Assembly (NCBI GenBank): GCA_022710665.1
Contig: JAKLGN010000001.1
Span: 1 to 30,788, forward strand
Length of the DNA stretch: 30,788 nt
Reading direction: 5' to 3'
From: Methanoregula sp.
GTDB lineage: Archaea; Halobacteriota; Methanomicrobia; Methanomicrobiales; Methanospirillaceae
Under the pieces are notes generated by a model that was given only the letters and a program-made list of their open reading frames with translations, was not told the DNA's origin and ran no database searches. The position numbers and the translations under genes were made by a program. Positions 14,443-22,634 of this stretch are shown piece after piece (position 1 is the first letter of the stretch; the number at the start of each line of letters is the position of its first letter).

Positions 14443-14616
14443 ATGAGTGCTGTCGAGCAGTACGTTGTTGACGAGAACGGCAATAAGGTCGCCGTCATTC
14501 TTCCGCTCACGGAGTACCAGCACCTGAAAGAAGATCTCCACGATCTTGCCATGGTTGCTGAGCGCCGGGACGAAGGTACCATAAGTCTTGATGAGCTGAA
14601 AAAGCGTGTGATGTGA
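14443..14616 (+). CDS. RelB/Phd-type antitoxin
   Basis: A 57-residue protein too short for many gene finders. It starts M-S-A-V-E-Q-Y-V-V-D-E-N-G-N-K-V-A-V-I-L and continues with P-L-T-E-Y-Q-H-L and an acidic helical tail (D-L-A-M-V-A-E-R-R-D-E-G). This is the layout of small archaeal RelB/Phd-type antitoxins, where an N-terminal beta strand binds DNA or dimerises and the C-terminal helix wraps the toxin. It ends 9 nt before the RelE-like toxin gene. GATCAGGA upstream of the ATG may be the ribosome-binding site, and GATTATATC at about 14400-14408 a TATA element. Confidence 0.85.
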   Translation: MSAVEQYVVDENGNKVAVILPLTEYQHLKEDLHDLAMVAERRDEGTISLDELKKRVM

Positions 14617-14625
14617 ATCCGGATC

Positions 14626-14892
14626 ATGGGATCGTATTCGCTCAATATCAAAAAGAGCGTTGAAAAAGATCTCCGGAAAATTCCCAAAGACTTTCTTCCC
14701 GCCATTTTTGAGCAAATTGAACAACTCGCTGTTGATCCTCTGCCCCATGGATCCCACAAACTTGCGAGTGCCGAGAATCTTTACCGGATTCGTGTCGGTG
14801 ATTATCGGGTAATCTATCAGGTACTTCAGGATCCCCGCGAAGTCACCGTCATTTTTATCCGGCACCGGAGCAGCGCCTACAGGGGATTGTAG
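14626..14892 (+). CDS. RelE/ParE-superfamily toxin
   Basis: An 88-residue RelE-fold toxin: S-L-N-I-K-K-S-V-E-K-D-L-R-K-I-P, a helical region to P-L-P-H-G-S-H-K-L, then the core Y-R-I-R-V-G-D-Y-R-V-I-Y-Q-V and the C-terminal V-I-F-I-R-H-R-S-S-A-Y. The R-x-G-x-Y-R-x-x-Y motif and the final H-R-x-x-x-Y are those of ribosome-dependent mRNA interferases of the RelE type. ParE-like gyrase poisons share the fold, but the catalytic basic residues here favour RelE. It forms an operon with the antitoxin directly upstream. Confidence 0.93.
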   Translation: MGSYSLNIKKSVEKDLRKIPKDFLPAIFEQIEQLAVDPLPHGSHKLASAENLYRIRVGDYRVIYQVLQDPREVTVIFIRHRSSAYRGL

Positions 14893-15102
14893 ATCAGGCC
14901 GTACACTCCTTTGCCACCGTCCCTTTCGCCACCTCATGCAACCGTACCACAGCTAAAGTATCCGTGATCTGCTGGAATTGACCATATCCGGAAAAATTTT
15001 TTATCGGGGTTATCCTGCCGCACATTTTTCTCCCTCTCACCGTATATCCCGATGAATTTTTTTCAGAACGTAAAATAAAAAACGAAATCTCTTTCGCAGA
15101 TT

Positions 15103-16026
15103 ATGGCGACCAGTTTTTATGAAATTCCGTCTGGAATCTGGCACAAGACCGGATCGTTCCCCAAAGCCCTGCCCCGATCCCCGGGAGGCCCGTTCATGAC
15201 CGGGCCGGGAGCCGGCCGGGACGGGATGCGAACGGCGTTCACCCTCTCCGTCCTCACCGCGGTCGCTGCAGCCGTGCAGTCGTCAGGCGGCATCCTCTTC
15301 CCCGGCATCTACCGGGATAACGCCTGGGTCACGGCCACCTGGCACGGGACCGATGTCGTCACCCTTTTCATCGCGGTCCCGCTCCTGCTCATCGCGGTAT
15401 ATTACGCACAGCGGGGATCCTGCCGGGGCGAACTCCTCCGGATCGGGATGCTCTTCTATGTCCTGTACAACAACATGTACTACCTTTTCGGAACGGCCTA
15501 CAACGGGTTCTTCCTCCTGTACCCGTTCATCTTCGTCCTTTCGGCCGGTGCGCTTGTGTCTGCCCTGCTCACGATCGATGCCGAGCGTATCGCGGCGCAT
15601 TTCCGGCCCGGGGCACGGATGAAAGGGATCGCCGCGTGGATGTTCCTCCTCACCGCAATCCTCCTCGCCAACGCGCTCGGCGAATATATCCCATTCGTCC
15701 TCTCCGGGAAGGTACCGCAGGTCATTGCCGATACCGGACTGAATACCAGCCTGGTCGCGATCTGCGATCTCACCCTGTGGGTCCCCCTCCTTGTCCTTGG
15801 CTGTGCCTGGCTCCTCCGGTCACGCCCGTGGGGATACATCATCGCGGCACTGATCCTCATTTCGACCGGCATCTATTGCATCGGCCTTGCTGCAGCGACC
15901 TGGTACCAGGATCTTGCCGGAATCCCGGGCGTGATGGCTTCCATGCCCCTCTGGATCGCACTCGCGGCCGGAAGCCTCGTATCTTCCGCGGCCCTCCTCG
16001 CAGCCGTAAAAGAACCCGCGACCTGA
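15103..16026 (+). CDS. Multi-pass membrane protein, unknown function
   Basis: A 307-residue protein with about eight hydrophobic segments (starting near residues 42, 80, 109, 136, 175, 215, 245 and 283) and short polar loops. There is no recognisable transporter or enzyme motif; the middle carries an aromatic-rich Y-N-N-M-Y-Y-L-F-G-T-A-Y-N-G segment. An AT-rich ACGTAAAATAAAAAACG box about 28 nt before the ATG supports a leaderless start at 15103, though the first 40 residues are polar and a later ATG (15196 or 15226) would give a more typical N-terminus. It stands alone between the RelE-type and NmrA-type genes. I do not recognise the family. Confidence 0.78.
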   Translation: MATSFYEIPSGIWHKTGSFPKALPRSPGGPFMTGPGAGRDGMRTAFTLSVLTAVAAAVQSSGGILFPGIYRDNAWVTATWHGTDVVTLFIAVPLLLIAVYYAQRGSCRGELLRIGMLFYVLYNNMYYLFGTAYNGFFLLYPFIFVLSAGALVSALLTIDAERIAAHFRPGARMKGIAAWMFLLTAILLANALGEYIPFVLSGKVPQVIADTGLNTSLVAICDLTLWVPLLVLGCAWLLRSRPWGYIIAALILISTGIYCIGLAAATWYQDLAGIPGVMASMPLWIALAAGSLVSSAALLAAVKEPAT

Positions 16027-16247
16027 TGTGGGAATACCTCCCGGATCCGGCAGGAAATACACGAAAAAGCGATTCTATCATTGAGAGGAAACCTGCACAA
16101 CCACGCTGAGGAGATCCCGGGCGGGACAAAAGCGGGAATCGGGCGGCAGCCACGCCCGGACAATTCTCCAATCCCGCCACTCATGCACCTCATCACCGGA
16201 AGACCGGATGAAAATACTTATTTCCCGCATCCATCCACACTTCGTGC

Positions 16248-17105
16248 ATGCACATCATCCTCGGGGCAGCCGGGCAGGTCGGCTCGCAGGTTGTCCGAAA
16301 TCTTCATCGGAATGGCGAACCCGTTACCGCCGTGATCCGAAACAAAGCATCGGCTGTGCCCTGTGACGGTATCGAAACCCGGGTTGCGGACCTGTCCGAT
16401 GGGCCTGCCCTGAAAGAGATCTTCCGGGAGGGGCGGACGGTGTTCCTGCTGACGCCGGAAAATCCTTCGTCCGGCGATGTCATCGGGGGCACAAAAAAAA
16501 TCCTCGCGAATTACCACGACGCGATCCGTGATTCCGGCATCAGGAAGATCGTGGGGCTCTCCTCGATGGGGGCACAGCACCCGGCAGGAACCGGAAACCT
16601 CGTCATGTCATACCTCCTGGAGCATGCATTTCCGGATATCCCCGTGCAACAGGTCTTCATCCGCCCCGCGTATTATTACAGCAACTGGCTGGGATTTGCC
16701 GCGATCGCACAGGAGACCGGTGTCCTGCCATCGTTCCTGCCGGTGAACCTGAAGATCCCGATGACGGCTCCGCCGGATGTTGCCGGGTTTATTGCATCGG
16801 TCCTGACGGATACCCGGAATACCGGGAACGGGACATTTGAGATTGCCGGGCCCACGCTGTACAGTCCTTCAGATGTTGCCATTGTCTTTGGCGAACTTTT
16901 CAAAAAACAGGTCACTGCACACCAGATCCCCCCTGAACAATGGAAGGAGTCGCTGCTTCGTGTGGGCTTTTCCGACAATGCGTCCGATAACCTGATCCTG
17001 ATGACGCAGGCAGTGATCGATGGAAGAGCACGACCGGAATTTTCGGAAGAAAAAGTTATCCGGCTCCGGACATCCCTGAAGGAATTTTTGTCCGTAAAAC
17101 TATAG
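16248..17105 (+). CDS. NmrA/atypical SDR-type NAD(P)-binding protein
   Basis: A 285-residue protein with an N-terminal Rossmann motif (I-I-L-G-A-A-G-Q-V-G-S-Q-V, GxxGxxG at residues about 6-12), an NADP-type basic residue after strand 2 (V-I-R-N-K), and an acidic D at the end of strand 3 (V-A-D-L-S-D). The I-V-G-L-S-S-M-G stretch and I-R-P-A-Y-Y-Y are typical of NmrA-like and NAD(P)H:quinone-oxidoreductase-like atypical SDRs. Members either reduce small substrates or act as redox sensors binding NAD(P) without catalysis. The catalytic YxxxK is not evident at the expected place, which favours a sensor or unusual reductase. AAAATACTTATTT about 30 nt before the ATG suggests a leaderless mRNA. 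Confidence 0.9.
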   Translation: MHIILGAAGQVGSQVVRNLHRNGEPVTAVIRNKASAVPCDGIETRVADLSDGPALKEIFREGRTVFLLTPENPSSGDVIGGTKKILANYHDAIRDSGIRKIVGLSSMGAQHPAGTGNLVMSYLLEHAFPDIPVQQVFIRPAYYYSNWLGFAAIAQETGVLPSFLPVNLKIPMTAPPDVAGFIASVLTDTRNTGNGTFEIAGPTLYSPSDVAIVFGELFKKQVTAHQIPPEQWKESLLRVGFSDNASDNLILMTQAVIDGRARPEFSEEKVIRLRTSLKEFLSVKL

Positions 17106-17300
17106 GATCTCCTCGGACGGCGCCCTGTTGAAAAATTCCTGCCACCGTCGCTATCCTGCGTGAAAACCTGGTCCGAATCTTCCGGATCCCGATGGAAAAT
17201 TGTTCCGTCCGCGATCGTTTTCGCGCAGATTTTTTTGGAGATCACCAGGAATTCCTTGTGAGTGTTGCCGGGCAGCAGCCGGCCCCGTGCGGAAGACGGA

Positions 17301-17669
17301 TCATCCCACAAAAATGACATCGGGGAACTGGCGGAAATGCGGATCCCCGGTGACGACCTTTGCGTGGTTCACGCGGGCCGTCGCGTAGATGATCGCGTCC
17401 GCGATTCCCCCCTCTTTCATTCCCCTGCGAACCGCTCCGCCTGCCCGTGCAATCGCCAGATCGACCGGGACGAGACGGCTCCGGAGCCGGATCTTCTGGA
17501 CGAAGAGATCCATCCGTTTCGCATCGTTCCCGAAGAACCGTTCCAGCTCCGCAACTGTCATCATGGACGTGATCTTCTGCTCGGGGCCTTCCATGAGATC
17601 GCGGACCGCGGCATTTCCCCGCCAGTACTCGACCCATGCCCAGGTATCGGGGACGAGGGTGATGCTAAT
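17301..17669 (-). CDS. VapC-type PIN-domain toxin, non-canonical start
   Basis: PIN-domain ribonuclease of a VapBC module. The four acidic catalytic residues are present: D in L-V-P-D-T-W, E in M-T-V-A-E-L-E-R-F, D in G-G-I-A-D-A-I-I-Y-A-T-A and D in V-V-T-G-D-P-H-F. The protein ends in the usual short strand (F-P-D-V-I-F-V-G). About 122 residues is normal for VapC. The expected N-terminus (I-S-I-T-L-V-P-D) has no ATG, GTG or TTG; an ATT at 17669 overlaps the antitoxin stop (ATTAG) and follows GGAGAGG, so it is a candidate start. A GTG far upstream at 17846 would add 59 residues of implausible Arg/Ser-rich sequence. Confidence 0.82.
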   Translation of the reverse strand: MSITLVPDTWAWVEYWRGNAAVRDLMEGPEQKITSMMTVAELERFFGNDAKRMDLFVQKIRLRSRLVPVDLAIARAGGAVRRGMKEGGIADAIIYATARVNHAKVVTGDPHFRQFPDVIFVG

Positions 17670-17955
17670 CCTCTCCGCTGCACACGTACTCCTGCAGGTC
17701 GGAGAACACCCCGAGGTCCGAAGGGAGGTGCCGCTGCCGTTCCGTAACCAGGAACATGATCGCCTCGTCGTACGTCCGGAAGTTCTTCTCCTCGATGATC
17801 TGGTCGAGCCACTGCTTGGTCGATCGGAGGATCTGCACCGGTGCACGCGGCTCCCGCACGGGAATCTCCTGCGATGCCCGTCTCTTCTTTCCCCGCACAG
17901 GATCCGGGATCCCCTGCCCGCTTACTCCCCCAAAAAATGCTTTTGCCTTTGCCAT
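17665..17955 (-). CDS. VapB-type antitoxin
   Basis: A 96-residue protein directly upstream of, and overlapping, the PIN toxin. The core A-P-V-Q-I-L-R-S-T-K-Q-W-L-D-Q-I-I-E-E-K-N-F-R-T-Y-D-E-A-I, split here into a short strand and two helices, is a ribbon-helix-helix-like DNA-binding unit of archaeal VapB proteins. The acidic C-terminal part (L-G-V-F-S-D-L-Q-E-Y) would bind the toxin. The first 30 residues are basic and probably disordered (G-K-K-R-R-A-S-Q). The promoter contains a 14-bp palindrome, a likely site for autoregulation. Confidence 0.82.
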   Translation of the reverse strand: MAKAKAFFGGVSGQGIPDPVRGKKRRASQEIPVREPRAPVQILRSTKQWLDQIIEEKNFRTYDEAIMFLVTERQRHLPSDLGVFSDLQEYVCSGED

Positions 17956-17965
17956 ACCTGATGTT

Positions 17966-17979
17966 TAATGTATACATTA
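17966..17979. promoter_or_regulatory. Palindromic operator in the vapBC promoter
   Basis: TAATGTATACATTA is a perfect 14-bp palindrome ending 11 nt upstream of the VapB ATG on the minus strand. It overlaps TATA-like sequence (GTATAATG and TTTATATTG just upstream), so a protein bound here would block transcription. VapBC modules are normally repressed by VapB or the VapBC complex at such sites; this assignment is by analogy. Confidence 0.6.
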
Positions 17980-18208
17980 TACAATATAAACGCTTCCCGC
18001 CCGCTCTGATGACGTACCGCAGGCCGATTGTCTGCCCGGCGGGGAGACCGGGACCGTGAAGGACTGGTCCGAAAGGAGCGTTATGACCTGCGGGTAGAGG
18101 ATATGGACGTGGAGGATTATCGCCACACACATCTGGGGAATTGTGGGGGGGTATAACCTGACATATTCCCGGAAAAATTATCCCGGAATAGGACAGACCG
18201 GAAAAGAG

Positions 18209-18967
18209 TTACCGGATCCCAAGGGGTTCCTCATCGGTGCCGAGGAAGTAGATCGCGTTTTTGGCGTACTCGACCGGCGTGTAATGGGAGCCGCAGTGCG
18301 AAAGCCCTTTGAACCGGACCAGCCACGACCCGTTGATCTGCCTGGCCATCCGGACCGAGACCGCGTCGGGAGTCAGCGGGTCGGCCGTGCCGACAACGAG
18401 CATGACATCCTTGCGAATGCCACGGAGATCGTCCCATGTCCCGTTCCAGACAAGGTTCGCCTGTGCTTCTGCCCGGAGACCGTACGTCTGGTTCGGATCG
18501 TTCGCGTCCTGCTCGAGGATCCCGTGCAGGAGCTGGCATTCGGGGACCCGCGCATCATAGGTGCTGGAGTCCAGGATCAGTTTCCTCACGCGTTCGGGAT
18601 GATCGATGGCCAACTGCTGGGCGGTCGAAGACCCCATGGATTCCCCGTACACGTGCATGCTGTCGTACCCGAGCGCTTCAATGAGCCCTGCGGCATCGTC
18701 AGCGTACAGGTGAAGCGTGGGCGTCGCATTATCGGTGCTGCTGTACCCCATCCCCCGGTGGTCGTAGGCATAGACATGGTACTTCGAGGAGAGGATGCCA
18801 AGGAACGTCTCGTTCCACGAAGCCTGCAGGGGCGTCGCATTGGCAACCGTTCCGCCGAATCCCTCGATGAGCAGGATGGGCTGCCCGGATCCCCATTCCC
18901 AGTACGCCAGCCGGACGCCATTGACATCCTTGTACCGGACGGGTGTGGTGCTGATGGATACGGGCAC
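18209..18967 (-). CDS. Alpha/beta hydrolase
   Basis: A 252-residue alpha/beta-hydrolase-fold protein with the nucleophile elbow G-E-S-M-G-S (S110), acid D196 in V-V-G-T-A-D-P-L-T and a histidine in G-L-S-H-C-G-S-H (H224 or H228). The loop before the oxyanion site reads I-E-G-F-G-G-T. Such proteins are esterases, lipases or peptidases; the substrate is unknown. The GTG at 18967 is the first start codon after an in-frame stop; the short open part before it is Pro/Thr-rich (V-S-P-A-P-G-T-A-V-P-Y-P-V-P), like the linker following an archaeal lipoprotein signal, but no signal peptide precedes it. The start is overlapped by a 14-bp hairpin. The stop of the upstream kinase-like gene lies 205 bp away on the same strand. 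Confidence 0.85.
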   Translation of the reverse strand: MPVSISTTPVRYKDVNGVRLAYWEWGSGQPILLIEGFGGTVANATPLQASWNETFLGILSSKYHVYAYDHRGMGYSSTDNATPTLHLYADDAAGLIEALGYDSMHVYGESMGSSTAQQLAIDHPERVRKLILDSSTYDARVPECQLLHGILEQDANDPNQTYGLRAEAQANLVWNGTWDDLRGIRKDVMLVVGTADPLTPDAVSVRMARQINGSWLVRFKGLSHCGSHYTPVEYAKNAIYFLGTDEEPLGIR

Positions 18968-18995
18968 CGGGTACGGGACTGCCGTACCCGGTGCC
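18963..18995. repeat. Perfect 14-bp hairpin at the hydrolase start
   Basis: GGCACCGGGTACGG pairs perfectly with CCGTACCCGGTGCC around a 5-nt loop. It covers the GTG start and the preceding codons of the hydrolase on the minus strand, so in mRNA it would hide the start. Another small stem (GGTAAA/TTTACC) with seven Ts lies about 60 bp to the right (about 19053-19072). Confidence 0.6.
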
Positions 18996-19172
18996 GGCGA
19001 AACGCCGGTAATCCTGTCGTTTTATGAAAGGTGTGGATTTGAAACGTCACACCGGGTAAAGATTTTTTTACCGATAATTACGACCACCCTATCTTCGAGG
19101 GCGATATACAATTTGTTGATATGATGTATCTTAAAAAGGATGTACAGGAAGAGCAGGAATGGAGTACGTCCC

Positions 19173-19919
19173 TTACACAAACGTCACAATCCCGATGAGG
19201 AGCAGGCCGGCAACACCGTAGATGAACGGCGTGTCCCAGGTATGCGGGGAATACGCCTCGGCAAGAGTCGTGGCAAGGGGGACCGTCAGGATTGCAGCCA
19301 TGAACTGGGGGAACGTGAAGAGGTGACTGAAGGCAACGATACTCAGGATCCCGGCGAGCAGGACACACATGCTCCCCTCGAGCGACCGCTGGTAGATGGT
19401 ATCGGAGAAGAGGGCCCGGACATTGTATTTATGGCGGCCGAACCTCACCCCGACGGGTTCGGCAAGCCCGTCCCCCAGCCCGTTGATCAGGAGCGGGATC
19501 ATCGCAAGCGCCTCCAGGTGAACCGACGATAAGTACATCACCAGGGGAACGATGACAACGGCAGCTGCAATATACTGTGACGAGAGCCAGCGCAGGGTGT
19601 GGGGCCGGTCCTCGGGCCGGTCAAAACCGAGGAACATGGTCCGGATGATTCCGCTCCGCTCCCGGAACGGCTGGATAAAGATCACCAGCGTGCTGATGGC
19701 GATAATGAGCCCGAGCACTTTAGTTGCCGGCGATTTCTCGTACACAAACATGATGTCCAGGAAGATGGGCAGGAAGAAGATGGCGAAATGGTTGATCTTC
19801 CGGGTGTAATTCACTTTCACCCCCTGATTGAGAACCAGTTCGCCGGTGACGTAATAGAGGCCAAAACAGATCACCAGGAGAACGAACTGGTGGAGGAAAA
19901 ATACCCGGTCAATTTCCAT
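19173..19919 (-). CDS. Dolichol-kinase-like (CTP-dependent polyprenol/lipid kinase) membrane protein
   Basis: A 248-residue protein with about seven membrane segments. The family signature is R-K-I-N-H-F near residue 40 and the CTP-binding block [19 protein letters not shown] (about 148-164) with R-S-L-E-G-S (178-183). This is the pattern of the SEC59/dolichol kinase/phosphatidate cytidylyltransferase-like superfamily. In archaea such proteins are thought to phosphorylate polyprenols such as dolichol used for protein glycosylation, or related isoprenoid alcohols; the exact substrate is not shown. The ATG at 19919 has a TTTTTATTAAATAG box about 35 nt upstream. The divergent flavoprotein gene starts about 210 bp away. 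Confidence 0.85.
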   Translation of the reverse strand: MEIDRVFFLHQFVLLVICFGLYYVTGELVLNQGVKVNYTRKINHFAIFFLPIFLDIMFVYEKSPATKVLGLIIAISTLVIFIQPFRERSGIIRTMFLGFDRPEDRPHTLRWLSSQYIAAAVVIVPLVMYLSSVHLEALAMIPLLINGLGDGLAEPVGVRFGRHKYNVRALFSDTIYQRSLEGSMCVLLAGILSIVAFSHLFTFPQFMAAILTVPLATTLAEAYSPHTWDTPFIYGVAGLLLIGIVTFV

Positions 19920-20129
19920 TGTGACACTGTATCCGGATGAAGACTATTTAATAAAAACGGGAAAAATCCCGGGGCTCCCAACCCCCCGCGGCCCCTTACC
20001 CGGGACCTGAGATCCTCAAACCACAGGGGTTTGAAGGGGCAGGTTCCGGAACAGGAATCGCGCTGGAAACACACGGAAGCGGCAAACCAATAAGAAGATC
20101 CCCCGCTGATTGTGCATACGGGAAATCGC

Positions 20130-20528
20130 ATGGTAACCCTGACAAATGAAATCAAGGAATCGCTCGCAGCCACAAAGCTCGCGTTTTTTGCAACGTCGGC
20201 ACACGACCGGACGCCGAACGTCGTCCCGATAGGGGCGTTCAAGGTCCTTAACGACACAACGCTGCTCATCTCGGACCAGTTCTTTAATAAGACACTCGCA
20301 AACATGAAGGAGAACAAAAAGGCAGCCATCTCATGGTGGGGGGAGAAAGGCGGCTTCCAGATCAAGGGCACGGTAACGATTCATACCGATGGCGATATCT
20401 GGGAGAAGGACGTGGCGTGGATGAAGGAACTCCGGCCTAACCTGAAACCGAAGGGGGCCGTGGTCATGAAGATCACGGATGTTTATGCCGTCGTCCCCGG
20501 GACGGAACCCGGGAAGAAAATCCTCTGA
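20130..20528 (+). CDS. Pyridoxamine 5'-phosphate oxidase-like flavin-binding protein
   Basis: A 132-residue split-barrel protein: L-A-F-F-A-T-S-A-H-D-R-T-P-N-V-V-P-I-G is the first two strands of PNPOx-like FMN-binding folds, followed by L-L-I-S-D-Q-F-F-N-K-T-L-A-N-M-K-E-N and the W-x-G-x-x-x-G-F-Q-I-K-G-T strand. Members of this group bind FMN or F420 or act as small reductases. The ATG at 20130 is chosen because the alignment begins there; a longer frame back to 20112 adds little. It is followed 19 nt later by a small membrane-protein gene, so the two are likely co-transcribed. Confidence 0.87.
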   Translation: MVTLTNEIKESLAATKLAFFATSAHDRTPNVVPIGAFKVLNDTTLLISDQFFNKTLANMKENKKAAISWWGEKGGFQIKGTVTIHTDGDIWEKDVAWMKELRPNLKPKGAVVMKITDVYAVVPGTEPGKKIL

Positions 20529-20547
20529 TCCCCGGGGCGAACGGGCG

Positions 20548-21051
20548 ATGAATTTACGGGTAACTGCACTCATTGCCGTCCTGCTTGGAGCAGGCACGCT
20601 CCTGCAGTATTTCATCTCACCGCTCGGCCTGCTGCTCACCCCGGACGTGATCACCGCGTTCTTCTGTCTCGGGATCATCCTCGTCCGGCCCCGGATTTAT
20701 GAGGCGCTGGGAATCGGCATTGCCGGCAGTTTCCTCTCCATGCTGATCCCGGGTTCCATCCTGCCCTGGGCAAACCTGGTCAGCGGGCCGGCGGGTGCGT
20801 ATGCATGTTATTATTTCTATGAAATCTTCCGGGGCGGAAGAACAGCTCCCCTTGGCACGACATTTGCCGCCACGCTCGTCAGCGGCTGTACCTTTGTTGC
20901 CGTTGCCACGGTCGTTCTCTCCGGAACGATCCTTTCCCGGTTTGGCAATTTCGGGGGGTTTTTCATGACATATCTCCCCATCGTTATCGGTACGGCAGTG
21001 CTGAATGCGGTCATCGTGCAGGCCCTTGTCTCCGTTTCCGGTCGGCAGTGA
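20548..21051 (+). CDS. S-component-like small membrane transporter (TrpP/ECF-type), tentative
   Basis: A 167-residue protein with five to six hydrophobic segments. The early L-L-T-P-D-V-I-T-A-F-F-C-L-G-I-I-L and later G-S-I-L-P-W-A-N-L-V-S-G-P-A-G-A-Y, with Gly-rich helices between, resemble TrpP-like transporters and substrate-binding S-components of ECF vitamin transporters (P-D-x-x, then P-x-x-x-x-N-x-x-x-x-P). No ECF ATPase is nearby, so if it is an S-component it would use a shared module elsewhere. The substrate is unknown. It begins 19 nt after the flavoprotein stop; a GGGCG before the ATG is a poor ribosome-binding site. Confidence 0.6.
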   Translation: MNLRVTALIAVLLGAGTLLQYFISPLGLLLTPDVITAFFCLGIILVRPRIYEALGIGIAGSFLSMLIPGSILPWANLVSGPAGAYACYYFYEIFRGGRTAPLGTTFAATLVSGCTFVAVATVVLSGTILSRFGNFGGFFMTYLPIVIGTAVLNAVIVQALVSVSGRQ

Positions 21052-21086
21052 TGCCAGACCGGGCAGCGGGAACAGGATCCCGGTCC

Positions 21087-21818
21087 TCATGTTTTCGCAG
21101 CGTGAAATCCTTCGAAGATGATCGCGTGCCCCGCATCTCCGCATTGTCTGGCCGTCCCCGGATCCCGGATCGTCCAGACAAGGAGCGGGAGCCGGAATAT
21201 TCTCGCGACAAACCGTACCCATGCGTTGAGGTTCCGGTACTCGTAGGCAATAAAATCCGGCCTGCTGATGAGCGCGACAACCAGGTTTTTCAGGAAAAAA
21301 CGCCGGGGGGCAGAAAGCCCCTTTCCGTGCAGCCCGCCGGAGATCTGGCCACGGATAAACGAGGGACGGTTGCGGCAGAACCATGCGAGGACCCGCGGAT
21401 CGAACGAGGCGACGGCAAATTTCCCATAATACCGGTCGAGCAGGTGGCACAGGAGCTCTTCAAGCCTGCCGATACGGGGATGGGGTTTGATCTCGATGAG
21501 CAGCCCCACCCGGCCGTTGACAAAATCCAGAACGTCCGCCAGCGCCGGTATTTTTTCACTTGTTGCGCCCAGCGTCAGGGTGCGGATTTCCGCAAATGTG
21601 CAGTCCTCAAGGGTTTTATTGTACCCGGTCATGCGGACAAGGGTGTCATCGTGAAATACCACGAGGACCTCATCCTTTGTGGCATGAACATCCAGCTCAA
21701 TGGTATACCCGTTCCGCACCGCTGCACGAAATGCTGCACAACTGTTTTCCGGTACCCCCGGGCCATGGTACCCGCGGTGGGCAACGGGAGTGGCGGGCAA
21801 CCAGCTGAGATCCTTCAT
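21087..21818 (-). CDS. Glycerophosphodiester phosphodiesterase (GDPD)
   Basis: A 243-residue GDPD-family TIM-barrel enzyme, which hydrolyses glycerophosphodiesters to an alcohol and glycerol phosphate. The active-site motifs are all present: H-R-G-Y-H (residues 14-18) with P-E-N (23-25), E-L-D-V-H (41-45), V-F-H-D-D-T-L-V-R-M-T-G (55-66) and later L-L-I-E-I-K-P-H. No signal peptide is seen, so it acts in the cytoplasm. The ATG at 21818 (M-K-D-L-S-W-L) is chosen over an upstream frame to 21920 because the family alignment starts near it. It is convergent with the membrane-protein gene, 35 bp apart. Confidence 0.92.
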   Translation of the reverse strand: MKDLSWLPATPVAHRGYHGPGVPENSCAAFRAAVRNGYTIELDVHATKDEVLVVFHDDTLVRMTGYNKTLEDCTFAEIRTLTLGATSEKIPALADVLDFVNGRVGLLIEIKPHPRIGRLEELLCHLLDRYYGKFAVASFDPRVLAWFCRNRPSFIRGQISGGLHGKGLSAPRRFFLKNLVVALISRPDFIAYEYRNLNAWVRFVARIFRLPLLVWTIRDPGTARQCGDAGHAIIFEGFHAAKT

Positions 21819-22084
21819 GGCACTTCCGGCTGAGCTGGATCTGTTGGTGTATTTGAATGATCCGGATCGGTATTCGCCTGCACACCCGTGGATTTCTCCC
21901 CCGGCCGCACGCAGGAACATCCGGTAGTGCAGGGAAAAAGCCGGGGTGCAGGGCCGGCGACTGCCCGGTCCGTCAGCTCCCGTTTCCTTCCGCCAGAGTG
22001 CTTCATCCCTGCCGCATCCCCCATGCAGGCATCGCCAGCCTTATCAGCACCACTGCCCATACCATCGTTGGTGGGTGGAAGCAT

Positions 22085-22561
22085 ATGGACCCGGTAAAGA
22101 TCCCCAAAATGCCAAAAGCGGAGTATGACTCCCTGATCAAGCGCCAGAATGTATCACGCATTGCGTTTTGTGCGGGCGGAGCCCCTTACGTTGCCCCCTT
22201 TATGTACGTGTTCGATGGCAGGTACCTGTATTTTCTCTCCACGAAATACGGGAGAAAGATCGAGTATTTCAACAGCAACCCGAGAGTGTCCGTCGAGATA
22301 GAGGAATATGCCCCCGATCTCTCCTCGTTTACCTTTGTCAGCCTGCAGGGTTCCCTGGAAGAGGTGCAGGCGCCTGCACAGAAAAAGAAGGTCCGGAACC
22401 TCTTCGTCCAGATGATCAGGAACAGGAAGCTCTCGATGCGGGTGCTGAGTGCATTCGGTCATTCTCCGGTCGATCCGCCGGAAGCAATCGTCAATGAGGA
22501 ACGATCGATGGTCTGGAAACTGGTGGGCGTAAAGGATATCGTTGCGCTGAAGAACGGGTAA
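22085..22561 (+). CDS. Pyridoxamine 5'-phosphate oxidase-like flavin/nitroreductase-type protein
   Basis: A 158-residue split-barrel protein: R-I-A-F-C-A-G-G-A-P-Y-V-A-P-F-M-Y-V-F-D-G-R-Y-L-Y-F-L-S-T followed by K-I-E-Y-F-N-S-N-P-R-V-S-V-E-I-E is typical of PNPOx-like FMN-binding proteins of the NimA/Rv1155-like kind. It is not a close paralogue of the protein at 20130. The ATG at 22085 is supported by GGTGGAAG 5-10 nt upstream; the frame is open to the left but the additional part does not look coding. The gene stands alone, divergent from the GDPD gene. Confidence 0.88.
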   Translation: MDPVKIPKMPKAEYDSLIKRQNVSRIAFCAGGAPYVAPFMYVFDGRYLYFLSTKYGRKIEYFNSNPRVSVEIEEYAPDLSSFTFVSLQGSLEEVQAPAQKKKVRNLFVQMIRNRKLSMRVLSAFGHSPVDPPEAIVNEERSMVWKLVGVKDIVALKNG

Positions 22562-22634
22562 CCGTCCTCATTTTCTCTCCCGGCCTTTTGGCAATAAACC
22601 CCCTTTTAAGAGCTGCACCGTTCCATGAGGAAAT

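Noticed and set aside
14259..14471. A 70-codon frame before the antitoxin
   Set aside because: It overlaps the toxin-antitoxin promoter and the antitoxin start, and has no recognisable features.
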